Of a stretch of 64,000 nt of DNA, positions 51,864 to 60,391 are shown piece after piece; position 1 is the stretch's first letter, and the number at the start of each line of letters is the position of its first letter. The stretch is taken from NCBI RefSeq assembly GCF_003149745.1, contig NZ_QGEG01000001.1, forward strand, positions 248,001 to 312,000, in the 5' to 3' direction. Origin of the DNA: Flagellimonas aquimarina. Its GTDB lineage: Bacteria; Bacteroidota; Bacteroidia; Flavobacteriales; Flavobacteriaceae. Position numbers and translations under genes: made by a program. The notes beneath the pieces are model-generated. The model was given only the letters and a program-made list of their open reading frames with translations, had not been told where the DNA came from and ran no database searches.

Positions 51864-54209
51864 TTAAAATTCTATTCTATAATTGAGCAATGGTAAAAGT
51901 TCCAGTTGATATTCTGTCTCGATCATTCTGGTTTGGGTATTAAAAAATTCTTCATCCACGTTGAGCCTATTTGTAATGTTTTGAATATCAAGTGAGATGA
52001 TATGGGCTACTTTGGGCCTGTTGATCCTATATGAAAAACTGGCATCTATTCTCCAGTAATCATCAAATTGCAGGGTGTTCCTTTGGTTTTGAATCAGCCG
52101 TACATTCCCCGTTTGGTCAAAGAAATCCAAGTCTATTGGCGTTCCTCTTTTACCACCGTTCCACAATACTTTGGCATTGACCCCAAAAATGTTGTTGTCA
52201 TTTTTTCCAACTTTAAATTCTTTGCCACCAACTATGTTAAAAGTGTAATTAGCGTTGTATCTGCTATCATACCAATTGCCATCTGCAGCACGATATTGCG
52301 AATCGAAAAGCGAACTGGTCACCAAAAAATAATATTGGTTTGAAAAGAATTTTTCCAGGGTAAACTCCAATCCATAATTTCTGGCCTTACCGGAATCCGT
52401 AAGTTCTCCACTAATGAAGACCCCGTTTAAAAAAGAGTCGGTAAAATTAGGGCTATTTGCTACTGCCACTTTGTTCAAATCTTGGTAGTACGCTTCAATT
52501 TTTAAGTGACCGTTTTTGATAATCCGCCAATCATAACCTAGCACATAATGTGTGGCTCTCATCAAATCCAGTTGGGTGTTGGGCGTTCTTATATTTCCAT
52601 TGCCATCTGGAATTTCAATAAAATATTGATTTAAGGGCATTCTTCTAGAATGCAGCCCAATACCGGCACTTAGGACATGTTTTGGAGAAATTTTATATTC
52701 AAATCCGCCTCTGGGTTCTATTACAAAATCATCGTTAACCGAAAACGAAGAGGCATGTAGCCCAAATGTAGTTGAGAACTTCTCATTGAATCTATATTTA
52801 GCTTGAGAAAAAAACTGAAGAAATGTACCATTTCCCTCAGCATCCACTAAAGTGGCGGTATTGGTATTTTGGGTTTCATCAGTTAAAACATCATAAGACA
52901 ATCTGCTATAGATGAACCCGGTTTTAAGAGTTGTCTTAGCATTGAACTTTTGATTGAGATTAGCACTTAATCTAAAAGCATTGTTTCTAAGAACATCTCT
53001 TTCCTGAAAGAAATCGTCGTTGGTTGTATTATCTAGAGAAAAAACATAGTCACTTCTGTTACCCGATAAGGACAGGGCTCCATCTATGGATGTATTGGTA
53101 TTAAAAAAGTGCTTGATATTGAGCCCACCCATGTAGGTTTTTGAATCAAACTGTTCATCCTCCGCAATAATTGGGTTTACTTGATCGGCATTATCCTGGT
53201 TATCTTCACTAATTCCGCCAATTCCCCATAGAGATAGATTTGTTTTTTCTCCAATTGGTAAATTCAGCTTAAATGCAATGTCCTGAAACGTGGGCACCGA
53301 TCCTTCAGAAACTTCAATGATTTCATTCAAAACAGTTAGGGTAGAATAGCGATAATTGACCAAATAAGAACCTTTGTAATTTTTGGACAATGGCCCTTCA
53401 ATGGCCAAATCGGTACCCAATACTCCAAACTGAAAGGCATACTCCGTATTTTCCGCATTTCCGTTTCTCAATTTAATATCAAAAACCCCAGAAGTGGCAT
53501 TTCCATATTCTGCTGGAAAAGCTCCTGTGAAAAAATCAGAATTGCCCAACATATTGGTACTTAATAAGCTCACTGCTCCTGGTGAATATCCTTCTTCGGA
53601 AAAATGATTGGGTTCTGGCACCTCAACCCCTTCAATTTTCCATAATAGCTGGTTTGGCGCATTGCCTCTAATTACTATCTCATTGGTAGTATCATCCGTA
53701 TTGGTTACACCCGCAAAAGAAAGTGCCATCCTACCGGGGTCGCTAATACTTGCCGGAAAGCGTTTGGCCTCTTCAACCCCAAATGACCTTGCGCTTACCG
53801 TTGCCAATTTATTGTTGGGTCTGATCTGATCTTTACGAGCTTGGACCACTACTTCTCCTAACCGATTCAAGGATTCCGTTAACCTAATGGTCAGGTTGAT
53901 TTCCTTTGCAGATCCAATTAAAACTTCAGAAGCCAGAGCATCTTCATAACCCAAATAACTACAACTAAAAGATTGTCTTCCAACAGGTACATTCTCCATA
54001 ATAAAAAATCCTTGCGTATCTGTAATTACCCCAAGTGGTGGTTCAGAATTAATAAGGACGATTGTTGCCCCCATCAATGGGCTTCCCGTGACTATATCGG
54101 TAACTTTTCCCTTTACCGTTTGTATTAAATTTTGACCATGCCCCAGAAATATAGATGTAAGAAACAGGCCCAAGAATAAAGGGCTATTGATTTTTGATTT
54201 TTTCATCAT
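51864..54209 (-). CDS. TonB-dependent receptor with carboxypeptidase-regulatory N-terminal domain
   Basis: 781 residues. A signal peptide (about 1-25, ending GHGQ) precedes the carboxypeptidase-regulatory-like domain (TVKGKVTDIVTGSPLMGATI). The plug domain follows (LGEVVVQARKDQIRPNNKLA; VIRGNAPNQLLWKIEGVEVP with NPNHFSEEG-type context) and then a beta-barrel ending in LLPLLNYRIEF with a terminal aromatic. It is not SusC-like: no SusD neighbour and shorter. It resembles TonB receptors whose cargo is an unknown small molecule or peptide. It is read with the outer-membrane protein gene upstream and the GIN lipoprotein downstream. Confidence 0.92.
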   Translation of the reverse strand: MMKKSKINSPLFLGLFLTSIFLGHGQNLIQTVKGKVTDIVTGSPLMGATIVLINSEPPLGVITDTQGFFIMENVPVGRQSFSCSYLGYEDALASEVLIGSAKEINLTIRLTESLNRLGEVVVQARKDQIRPNNKLATVSARSFGVEEAKRFPASISDPGRMALSFAGVTNTDDTTNEIVIRGNAPNQLLWKIEGVEVPEPNHFSEEGYSPGAVSLLSTNMLGNSDFFTGAFPAEYGNATSGVFDIKLRNGNAENTEYAFQFGVLGTDLAIEGPLSKNYKGSYLVNYRYSTLTVLNEIIEVSEGSVPTFQDIAFKLNLPIGEKTNLSLWGIGGISEDNQDNADQVNPIIAEDEQFDSKTYMGGLNIKHFFNTNTSIDGALSLSGNRSDYVFSLDNTTNDDFFQERDVLRNNAFRLSANLNQKFNAKTTLKTGFIYSRLSYDVLTDETQNTNTATLVDAEGNGTFLQFFSQAKYRFNEKFSTTFGLHASSFSVNDDFVIEPRGGFEYKISPKHVLSAGIGLHSRRMPLNQYFIEIPDGNGNIRTPNTQLDLMRATHYVLGYDWRIIKNGHLKIEAYYQDLNKVAVANSPNFTDSFLNGVFISGELTDSGKARNYGLEFTLEKFFSNQYYFLVTSSLFDSQYRAADGNWYDSRYNANYTFNIVGGKEFKVGKNDNNIFGVNAKVLWNGGKRGTPIDLDFFDQTGNVRLIQNQRNTLQFDDYWRIDASFSYRINRPKVAHIISLDIQNITNRLNVDEEFFNTQTRMIETEYQLELLPLLNYRIEF

Positions 54210-54223
54210 CTAATCTAAGGTGG

Positions 54224-54400
54224 TTAACGGAGCTCTTTTTCCAGTTTTAATACCGGAATCCAAAAGAAATTTATGACCGACCATTCATCCATTTCCAAAT
54301 TTTGAGAGCTTCTTACAAAAACGGTCCCATTTTCTGAGAATACATGCCTCGATGACAGGCCTTTTATTGATTGTTCGTTGTTTTTTGATTTGTTATTCAT
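54224..54400 (-). CDS. Possible 58-residue ORF coupled to the outer-membrane protein gene
   Basis: The frame starts ATGAATAA, overlapping the TAA of the gene at 54393-55064 by eight bases, and ends 14 bp before the TonB receptor start. The product (MNNKSKNNEQSIKGLSSRHV...) contains SSQNLEMDEWSVINFFWIPV and no known domain. The overlap is favourable for translational coupling, but length and lack of family support make it uncertain. It could also be the untranslated spacer of the operon. Confidence 0.35.
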   Translation of the reverse strand: MNNKSKNNEQSIKGLSSRHVFSENGTVFVRSSQNLEMDEWSVINFFWIPVLKLEKELR

Positions 54401-55064
54401 TCCCTAAATGTTTTTTGTACCTATTTCTTCCCATATTGAAGATGCCCACTTTTATGCCAAAACCAGCAGAAAATCCATTTATGTTCTTGATTCTGTCCGG
54501 ACTCAGGTCCACTTTACTGGAAAACCTATATCTCATGCCAACTTCCAGTTGCACATATCTTGAAAGGTTATAAAGAAAATTTACTCCAGGTTCAACAACA
54601 AAAACCTCATCCCATTCATCTCTATCTAAATCAATATCAATTTCTCTATTATTGTCCTCTACGTAAACCACGGCGCCGGCACCTACCAACAATGGAAATG
54701 AAAGGTTAACCTTGGAGCGACCAAATAGAATGGGCTCTATATGAAGACCTGCATAACCTCCTGCAAAGTCCAAGGTCTCAAAAGCGTCTATTCTTAAATC
54801 TTGTTGGGAATAAAACCCCACAGCCGCAAAACCTACTTCAAATTGTTTATTTGCCACATAGGCAACTTTGAATACGCCGTGATACGTGTTTTCGCCATCA
54901 ATCTCTCCAAAATAAGCTCCTACGCCTAGGTAAACTCCATGTACTACGTTGCTACGATCATTAAATTCTATATACCCACTATCTTCTTGTTCTTGATCTT
55001 GGTCCTGGCCCCAGGAAATACAGTAGAATAATAGTACGGGTAAGATTAGTAGATGCTGTTTCAT
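54393..55064 (-). CDS. Outer-membrane beta-barrel protein of unknown function
   Basis: 223 residues. Signal peptide MKQHLLILPVLLFYCISWG; a short acidic QDQDQEQEDSGYIEFNDRS region follows. The mature protein shows alternating hydrophobic strands (YLGVGAYFGEIDG, FKVAYVANKQFEVGFAAVGF, YAGLHIEPILFGRSKVNLSF, LLVGAGAVVYVEDN, LEVGMRYRFSSKVDL) and ends GFGIKVGIFNMG, consistent with an eight-strand barrel. No TonB plug. It is in the ECF-sigma operon, between the DUF4097-like gene and the TonB receptor. Confidence 0.8.
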   Translation of the reverse strand: MKQHLLILPVLLFYCISWGQDQDQEQEDSGYIEFNDRSNVVHGVYLGVGAYFGEIDGENTYHGVFKVAYVANKQFEVGFAAVGFYSQQDLRIDAFETLDFAGGYAGLHIEPILFGRSKVNLSFPLLVGAGAVVYVEDNNREIDIDLDRDEWDEVFVVEPGVNFLYNLSRYVQLEVGMRYRFSSKVDLSPDRIKNINGFSAGFGIKVGIFNMGRNRYKKHLGNE

Positions 55065-55168
55065 TGTTTTTGTTTAGGTTATCGCATTAAAGACAATCAT
55101 AATTCCAAAAGGTTGCACACCTATCATTTTTTTTTCAAATTATTTTTAGCGCAATCAACATTAGACTT

Positions 55169-56257
55169 TTAATCTGTGAGCACAATTACCCCTTTAATTC
55201 CATTTATAGAGAAATCTCCTCTAGTCCCAGAGCCATAAGTGGCTGTAATATCCCTAATCTTTTTCCCAGCATTGGTCACATTGGTTTTAATCCCTGTAAA
55301 AGTTTTTGGGACTCTTAAAAGCCCTTGTTCCAACGTTGCTCTAAAATCAAATGCAAGACCTGAAATATTCATGTTTATATCTGAGGATTCTTGAACAATA
55401 TTTATATCCGGACTGGGTTCAAGAAAATGGTGAATCTCAACTTCGGCTATCCTCAGGGTTAAAAATACTTCATCACCAATGTTTTTGATGTCCACATTAG
55501 AAAATTTAAAATCTCCACGAAGGCTTTCAATTTTAAACAGATTCACCTCATCTTTACTGGAATACAGCTCTAAGTTAGATACTTCATCCAAATTTATATC
55601 ACTACCACTACTGATAATTTTCAACTTCTGCGCATTCTCAACATCAATGCCTCCATTGCTCATTTTAATGTTTCCGTAGCCGATTTTTCCACAATTTAAT
55701 TTTCCAAAGCGCATATCAATTTTCATAGTAGATATATCTTCATTGATCCACATATCCCCATGCTGTATATTGGCCTCTAAATCTCCATTCCAATTTCCTA
55801 TAATTACATCACCAAACTTGTTCGTAATATTAAGCTCTGTATTTACCGGCAGGTATACCTCATAATCTATTTGGATATTGGATTTATCAAAATCAAAGGG
55901 ATTGGCCTTATTAAAATATCTGGAAAACACACTGGAACTGCGATCCGCAATCTCGGAAGTTACCCTAATAAAGTCTTCTGTCGTAATGACTTCTGGACGA
56001 ATCCTATCTAGTAATTTCTTGGCATTTTCGTCCTTTCTATGGGTTACTTTCATGGATATGGACACCTTTACCTGATCTTTGTTCCAACCGTTGACGATTA
56101 CATCCCCGTATTTATTCTCTATTTGCACTGTTCCTGAAGTTGGAAGGTCATAACTTTTTTCCCACTTCTTAGAACGCTCGCTCTGTGCTGCAGCAAAACT
56201 GACAAAGCAAAACAGCACTGCTGAGAGGATTGTGTTTTTATAAAATATACCCTTCAT
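55169..56257 (-). CDS. DUF4097-like secreted adhesin-type protein
   Basis: 362 residues from the ATG at 56257 (earlier in-frame starts at 56269 and 56305 would extend further into the upstream gene). Signal peptide MKGIFYKNTILSAVLFCFVSFAAAQ. The mature protein is a beta-helix-type repeat: GTVQIENKYGDVIVNGWNKD, TELNITNKFGDVIIGNWNGD and later strands with SGSDINLDE. This GD-V-I-V pattern is typical of DUF4097 proteins, relatives of the GIN domain. It overlaps the putative anti-sigma gene by 20 bp and probably is translated by coupling. The role may be sensing or anchoring on the cell surface; it is not established. Confidence 0.84.
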   Translation of the reverse strand: MKGIFYKNTILSAVLFCFVSFAAAQSERSKKWEKSYDLPTSGTVQIENKYGDVIVNGWNKDQVKVSISMKVTHRKDENAKKLLDRIRPEVITTEDFIRVTSEIADRSSSVFSRYFNKANPFDFDKSNIQIDYEVYLPVNTELNITNKFGDVIIGNWNGDLEANIQHGDMWINEDISTMKIDMRFGKLNCGKIGYGNIKMSNGGIDVENAQKLKIISSGSDINLDEVSNLELYSSKDEVNLFKIESLRGDFKFSNVDIKNIGDEVFLTLRIAEVEIHHFLEPSPDINIVQESSDINMNISGLAFDFRATLEQGLLRVPKTFTGIKTNVTNAGKKIRDITATYGSGTRGDFSINGIKGVIVLTD

Positions 56258-56783
56258 AATCCGTTTCATTTTTAGAAGCATTGATCTGTTTAAGTAAATT
56301 CTCAATCAGTTCAATACGTTTTTTATAATTGTTCACAATGGCTTCCAATACCAGCTCATTGTCCAAATTGTTCTGCATTTCTAGTCTTAATTGTTCGTAT
56401 TCATAATCCAATTCATCCATAAAGGACAAGAATTCTTCTTTATCTTCAGCAGCAAGCGTAGGATGGTTTTTGACCAATTGTACTTGTTGATAAACCAAGT
56501 TTTTGTAATACATATCTATATCCAACAACTCCTCACTTGCATAGCCTTCACCTACTTGAGAAACCGGATTGCTTACCATTAGAAAAGTTGTCAATGATAG
56601 TCCCAATAGCAAGATTATCGAAGCCGCCACTCTAAGTTTACGGGATTTCCATAAGGGAATAACCTTAACCTGGTCATCCTCTTCCAATTGAGATGTAATC
56701 CCTTGCCAAAGCTTATCCTTATCCACTTTATGGATATTAAAAGCTTCTTTGTTTTCCTTTATGTATTTTTCAAAATTGTCCAT
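56238..56783 (-). CDS. Single-pass membrane protein, putative anti-sigma factor
   Basis: 181 residues. A charged N-terminal part of about 48 residues (MDNFEKYIKENKEAFNIHKV), one membrane helix near 50-70 (VAASIILLLGLSLTTFLMV) and a C-terminal extracytoplasmic helical domain of about 110 residues. Immediately after a sigma factor gene (they share one base at 56783), so an anti-sigma role is likely. It lacks the zinc HxxxCxxC motif and FecR domain, which makes it unlike the commonest Bacteroidetes anti-sigma proteins. The extracytoplasmic coiled helices (DELDYEYEQLRLEMQNNLD) could bind a partner. Confidence 0.75.
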   Translation of the reverse strand: MDNFEKYIKENKEAFNIHKVDKDKLWQGITSQLEEDDQVKVIPLWKSRKLRVAASIILLLGLSLTTFLMVSNPVSQVGEGYASEELLDIDMYYKNLVYQQVQLVKNHPTLAAEDKEEFLSFMDELDYEYEQLRLEMQNNLDNELVLEAIVNNYKKRIELIENLLKQINASKNETDYEGYIL

Positions 56784-57343
56784 TACAATTCATTTACAAT
56801 TTGAACTAGTTTCTTTTTTGCTCTATGGTATTGCGACTTGGAGGTTGATGTTGATATTCCCAATATTTGTCCAATTTCCACATGATCATATCCTTCTATT
56901 AAATACAGTGTTATTATCTGTTTATATCCTTCTGGTAATTGCCCCAAGCCCATTTTTATTTTTTCTATTTCAAAATCTGGAACGAGCTCTGTTTCCTCTT
57001 CCTCTGCGGGTTCGCCTTCATTCTCTAATGATGACAACAGCAAACGCTTTGCTTTTAAATGATTGATGCTTCTATTGATTACAATTCTCTTTAACCAGGC
57101 CCCAAAAGTGCTTTCAAACCGAAAAGTATCCAACTTCTTAAATGCCTCCACAAAACTTTCTTGCAACACATCTTCTGCATCTTCCCTTATGGTCAATAAC
57201 CGCATAGCCACATTGAACATGGCATCCACATACAGCCCGTACAATTGGTACTGGGCATTCTGGTTACCTGCTTTGCTTTGTTCTACCAAAGCTTGGTGCG
57301 TAAAACGTACGTTTGCTTCCAAAAATTCTGGACGGTTATTCAA
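56783..57343 (-). CDS. ECF-type RNA polymerase sigma factor
   Basis: 186 residues. Region 2 is visible in YQLYGLYVDAMFNVAMRLLT and DAEDVLQESFVEAFKKLDTF, with FGAWLKRIVINRSINHLK at its end; region 4 is LPEGYKQIITLYLIEGYDHV then IGQILGISTSTSKSQYHRAK. A charged linker (EPAEEEETELVPDFE) separates them. It should direct RNA polymerase to its own operon (51014-57343) and perhaps others. The gene leads the operon and overlaps the anti-sigma gene by one base. Start at 57343 is the first ATG after the terminator region. Confidence 0.93.
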   Translation of the reverse strand: MNNRPEFLEANVRFTHQALVEQSKAGNQNAQYQLYGLYVDAMFNVAMRLLTIREDAEDVLQESFVEAFKKLDTFRFESTFGAWLKRIVINRSINHLKAKRLLLSSLENEGEPAEEEETELVPDFEIEKIKMGLGQLPEGYKQIITLYLIEGYDHVEIGQILGISTSTSKSQYHRAKKKLVQIVNEL

Positions 57344-57427
57344 TGACTGCTAAAAATAATCCTATTTCATCTATTCCAAAGACAATTCGGAAATCTAAGG
57401 GTTGCATTAAACCTTATTTTAAATAAA

Positions 57428-57453
57428 AAAACCTCCAACGAAAGTTGAAGGTT
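57428..57453 (-). terminator. Intrinsic terminator downstream of the OmpA gene
   Basis: AAACCTCCAAC pairs with GTTGAAGGTTT (one mismatch) around GAAA. T-runs exist on both sides, so it can work in both directions. On the minus strand it follows the OmpA-family gene (stop at 57483) and lies before the sigma gene. Confidence 0.7.
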
Positions 57454-57482
57454 TTTATGATGTTCTTATTTGCAATGCCTGT

Positions 57483-59432
57483 CTATTCCAATCTTACAAT
57501 AATAAATTCAGATCTTCTGTTTACATCGTGCTCCTCATTAGTGCACCTAACTCCATTGCTACATTGGTTCAATAGCACCTTTTCTCCATAACCTATTGCA
57601 CTTTCTATTCTATTGGTTTCTATCCCTTGAGAAATAATATAACTTCCTGTAGCCTTTGCCCTTTTATCGGATAAGGTTTCATTGTAGCGGTCGCTTCCTC
57701 TAGAATCTGTATGTGCTTCAACCTTAATAACCATTTTAGGATATTCCTTCATCACCTCTACAATCTTATTTAGTTCTTGAGCTGCGTCTGGACGAATGTC
57801 CGCCTTGTTCAAATCAAAATAAATGTTATCAATTTTAATTTTGAGCACTCCGTTTTCACGTACAATCAATTTGTTAAGCTCCTTGGTAATTTCCATAGGA
57901 ACAGTGTTCATATAATCCTTCTCATTACTTGTTGTAAATGCTTTTTCATTGGCAATAAAGCCTTGTTTGCCTATTTTGATGTTGTACTCAGCCTCACAAT
58001 CCAAAACAATGTCAAAATTAAATGCCCCATACGGGTCAGTAATCGTTTTGCCAATGGAAGTCCCATCTGCCAAAAGAAGCTCAACATTTACATTTACTAT
58101 GGGCTGTGCATTGGCTTTTCTAATAACACTTCCTTTTACCGTCTGCTCGCAAGCTTCTTCTAAGCGTTGAAAAGAGTATATGTCATCGTCTCCCTTACCT
58201 CCTTCTCTATTTGAGGAAAAGTAACCTCTATCCGAAGACTCATTAACTATATATGCAAAGTCATCTCTATTGCTGTTTAAGGGCCTACCCAAATTATTGG
58301 GTGCTCCAAAACCATCTCGTCCTATTTCACTTTCAAAAATATCAAGTCCTCCCAGACCTAAATGTCCATCAGAAGCAAAATAGAGTTTTTCTTCAGTAAT
58401 GTAAGGGAACATTTCCCTACCGCTGGTATTTATTGTGGGGCCCAAATTTCTTGGCTGTGAAAAACTGCCATCTTTATTGATTTCAACAACAAAAATGTCG
58501 GTGCCTCCAATACTGCCGGGCATGTCTGAAACAAAGAAAAGAAATCGCCCATCCGGACTTAATGCCGGTTGTCCTACGGAGTACTCCTCACTATTGAATG
58601 AAACCTCGGTTGCAGCTGTCCATTCTCCTCCTTGAAGCTGGGAAGTATACATTTTTAAATGGTTGGTACCTTCTCCGTCTCTCCCCAAGGTTTGGTTTGA
58701 GTAATTGTTTCTTGTAAAATACATTACATTACCTTCCGGAATAAAGGTTGCTACCGCTTCATGATATCTGGTATTCAGTATTTCTGAAAATTGAACCACC
58801 TCTGCCAAATCAGACCCAAGGTTATTGGTGTCCGCCATAAAGAAATCCAAATAAGGTTGTTTGTTCCATTCATATACCCTTGTCTCAAATCTTAGTGAAT
58901 CCCTACTTGAGGAGAACACAATTTTGTCCTTATAATAGGTAGTTCCAAAATCAGCAACAGGGGTGTTAATGGCGAGATTTGAAATATAGAATTGAGGCTG
59001 TCTGTTCAACAATTCGTCCAAAGCTTCATCATTGTTCTTTAATTGGTCTACTTCAAAATCCGATGCATCCAATTTTTTGGTATAAATCTTCATAATGGCC
59101 TTGGCCAATTTATAATTACCTATTCCCTTTAGTGCATGAACATACCTAAAGACATGCTCTGGCTTAAGTACATTCTCATATTTAGAAAACAAAACACCAT
59201 ACCATTTAGCCGCATTTTCCATATCTGTATTGAAAAAATAGGCATCTCCCAAACGCTGTAAAACATGTTGGGAATCGTCTCCTTTTTGGACAATACTTTC
59301 ATATTGATTTGCTGCCCTTACATACAGTAAATTATCAAAATTTGCATCGGCGTCATTGTACTTTAACTGGGCTTGCACAATGCACCCCATAAGTGAAAAA
59401 AGTATGACTATGTTGGTTTTTATAGTTTTCAT
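57483..59432 (-). CDS. OmpA-family protein, PorE/type IX secretion-associated type
   Basis: 649 residues from the ATG at 59432, one base after the PorP/SprF stop; the frame extends further upstream inside that gene without a signal peptide. Signal MKTIKTNIVILFSLMGCIVQAQ. Order of domains: tetratricopeptide-like helices (about 25-150), a PD40/TolB-like propeller (about 160-430; SPDGRFLFFVSDMPGSIGGT), a carboxypeptidase-regulatory-like domain (about 440-520), and OmpA C-terminal peptidoglycan-binding domain (about 540-649; IYFDLNKADIRPDAAQ, EAHTDSRGSDRYN). Same architecture as PorE and its paralogues, which anchor type IX machinery to peptidoglycan. Confidence 0.92.
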   Translation of the reverse strand: MKTIKTNIVILFSLMGCIVQAQLKYNDADANFDNLLYVRAANQYESIVQKGDDSQHVLQRLGDAYFFNTDMENAAKWYGVLFSKYENVLKPEHVFRYVHALKGIGNYKLAKAIMKIYTKKLDASDFEVDQLKNNDEALDELLNRQPQFYISNLAINTPVADFGTTYYKDKIVFSSSRDSLRFETRVYEWNKQPYLDFFMADTNNLGSDLAEVVQFSEILNTRYHEAVATFIPEGNVMYFTRNNYSNQTLGRDGEGTNHLKMYTSQLQGGEWTAATEVSFNSEEYSVGQPALSPDGRFLFFVSDMPGSIGGTDIFVVEINKDGSFSQPRNLGPTINTSGREMFPYITEEKLYFASDGHLGLGGLDIFESEIGRDGFGAPNNLGRPLNSNRDDFAYIVNESSDRGYFSSNREGGKGDDDIYSFQRLEEACEQTVKGSVIRKANAQPIVNVNVELLLADGTSIGKTITDPYGAFNFDIVLDCEAEYNIKIGKQGFIANEKAFTTSNEKDYMNTVPMEITKELNKLIVRENGVLKIKIDNIYFDLNKADIRPDAAQELNKIVEVMKEYPKMVIKVEAHTDSRGSDRYNETLSDKRAKATGSYIISQGIETNRIESAIGYGEKVLLNQCSNGVRCTNEEHDVNRRSEFIIVRLE

Positions 59433-59433
59433 C

Positions 59434-60354
59434 TTAGTAAAATCTTGGGGATTTAAGTCTTTTTTCCACGGTTTTAAACTCGTATCGTAAGAATATTTCA
59501 TGTGTTCCACTGGTATAACTTCTCAAATCCGATGTAGTTAAATCGTAAGCATACCCCACACTTAAATCAGGTGATATTTGAAGTCCCAAAAGAGTGGAAA
59601 AGGAATCGTCCCAACGGTAAGCCAGACCTGCGGTAAAAGTTTCCATGAGCATAACGTTCGCAGAAATATCTGCAATAACCGGTGCCCCGGGAACCCATTT
59701 TACAAAAAAGGCGGGTTTAAATTTAATATCTGGGGTTAAATCAATAATCTTTCCCCCAATTAAAAAATAATGCAGCCTTTCTGCAGCAATTTCCTGTTCT
59801 TGCCCATCATAATGATCCTCTGAGAAAAAATTGGGCACCGCAAGTCCTAGATAACTTTTTGCTGTATGGTAATAAATACCTGCACCAATGGTTGGAAAAA
59901 ATTTATTTTCAATATTATTCTGAAAGGCTACATCTGGGTTTTCTACCAACCCTTTGGAAAAATCGACATTAAATAGTCTCCCTCCTCCTTTAAGACCAAA
60001 TGACAGTTTCTTATCCGAGTCATCCAGTTGTACGGTATAGGAAAAATTGGCATCCACAAAAGCCTCAGAAGAAGGCCCCAATGCATCATGGGAGAGTACC
60101 AATCCTAATCCTACATTATTCCCCATTGGACCATCAACAGCCAAAACCTGGGTTGTAGGTGCTCCATTGACCCCCACCCATTGCGAGCGATGCATCAACA
60201 GTGCTGTAAGATGTCCACGAGAACCTGCATAAGCCGGGTTTACACTTAAAGTATTGTACATATACTGTGTAAACTGTGGGTCTTGCTGCGCTGAAGCCAT
60301 AAAGGTTCCCAACAGCAAGGTAATTAAACAGGCATATCGTAATTGCTTCTTCAT
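59434..60354 (-). CDS. PorP/SprF-family type IX secretion membrane protein
   Basis: 306 residues from the ATG at 60354 (an in-frame extension to 60387 is possible but lacks a signal peptide). Signal MKKQLRYACLITLLLGTFMASAQ, then DPQFTQYMYNTLSVNPAYAG, the hallmark opening of PorP/SprF outer-membrane barrels. Strands follow through to a C-terminal TSGTHEIFLRYEF. In Flavobacterium SprF-type proteins are needed for secretion of a partner adhesin carrying a type B (CHU_C) signal; here the DUF11 adhesin directly upstream is the evident client. OmpA-type gene follows at a 1-base gap. Confidence 0.94.
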   Translation of the reverse strand: MKKQLRYACLITLLLGTFMASAQQDPQFTQYMYNTLSVNPAYAGSRGHLTALLMHRSQWVGVNGAPTTQVLAVDGPMGNNVGLGLVLSHDALGPSSEAFVDANFSYTVQLDDSDKKLSFGLKGGGRLFNVDFSKGLVENPDVAFQNNIENKFFPTIGAGIYYHTAKSYLGLAVPNFFSEDHYDGQEQEIAAERLHYFLIGGKIIDLTPDIKFKPAFFVKWVPGAPVIADISANVMLMETFTAGLAYRWDDSFSTLLGLQISPDLSVGYAYDLTTSDLRSYTSGTHEIFLRYEFKTVEKRLKSPRFY

Positions 60355-60391
60355 TTGTTGTATTTTTTTGACTTTTCTAATACCCATTTTA

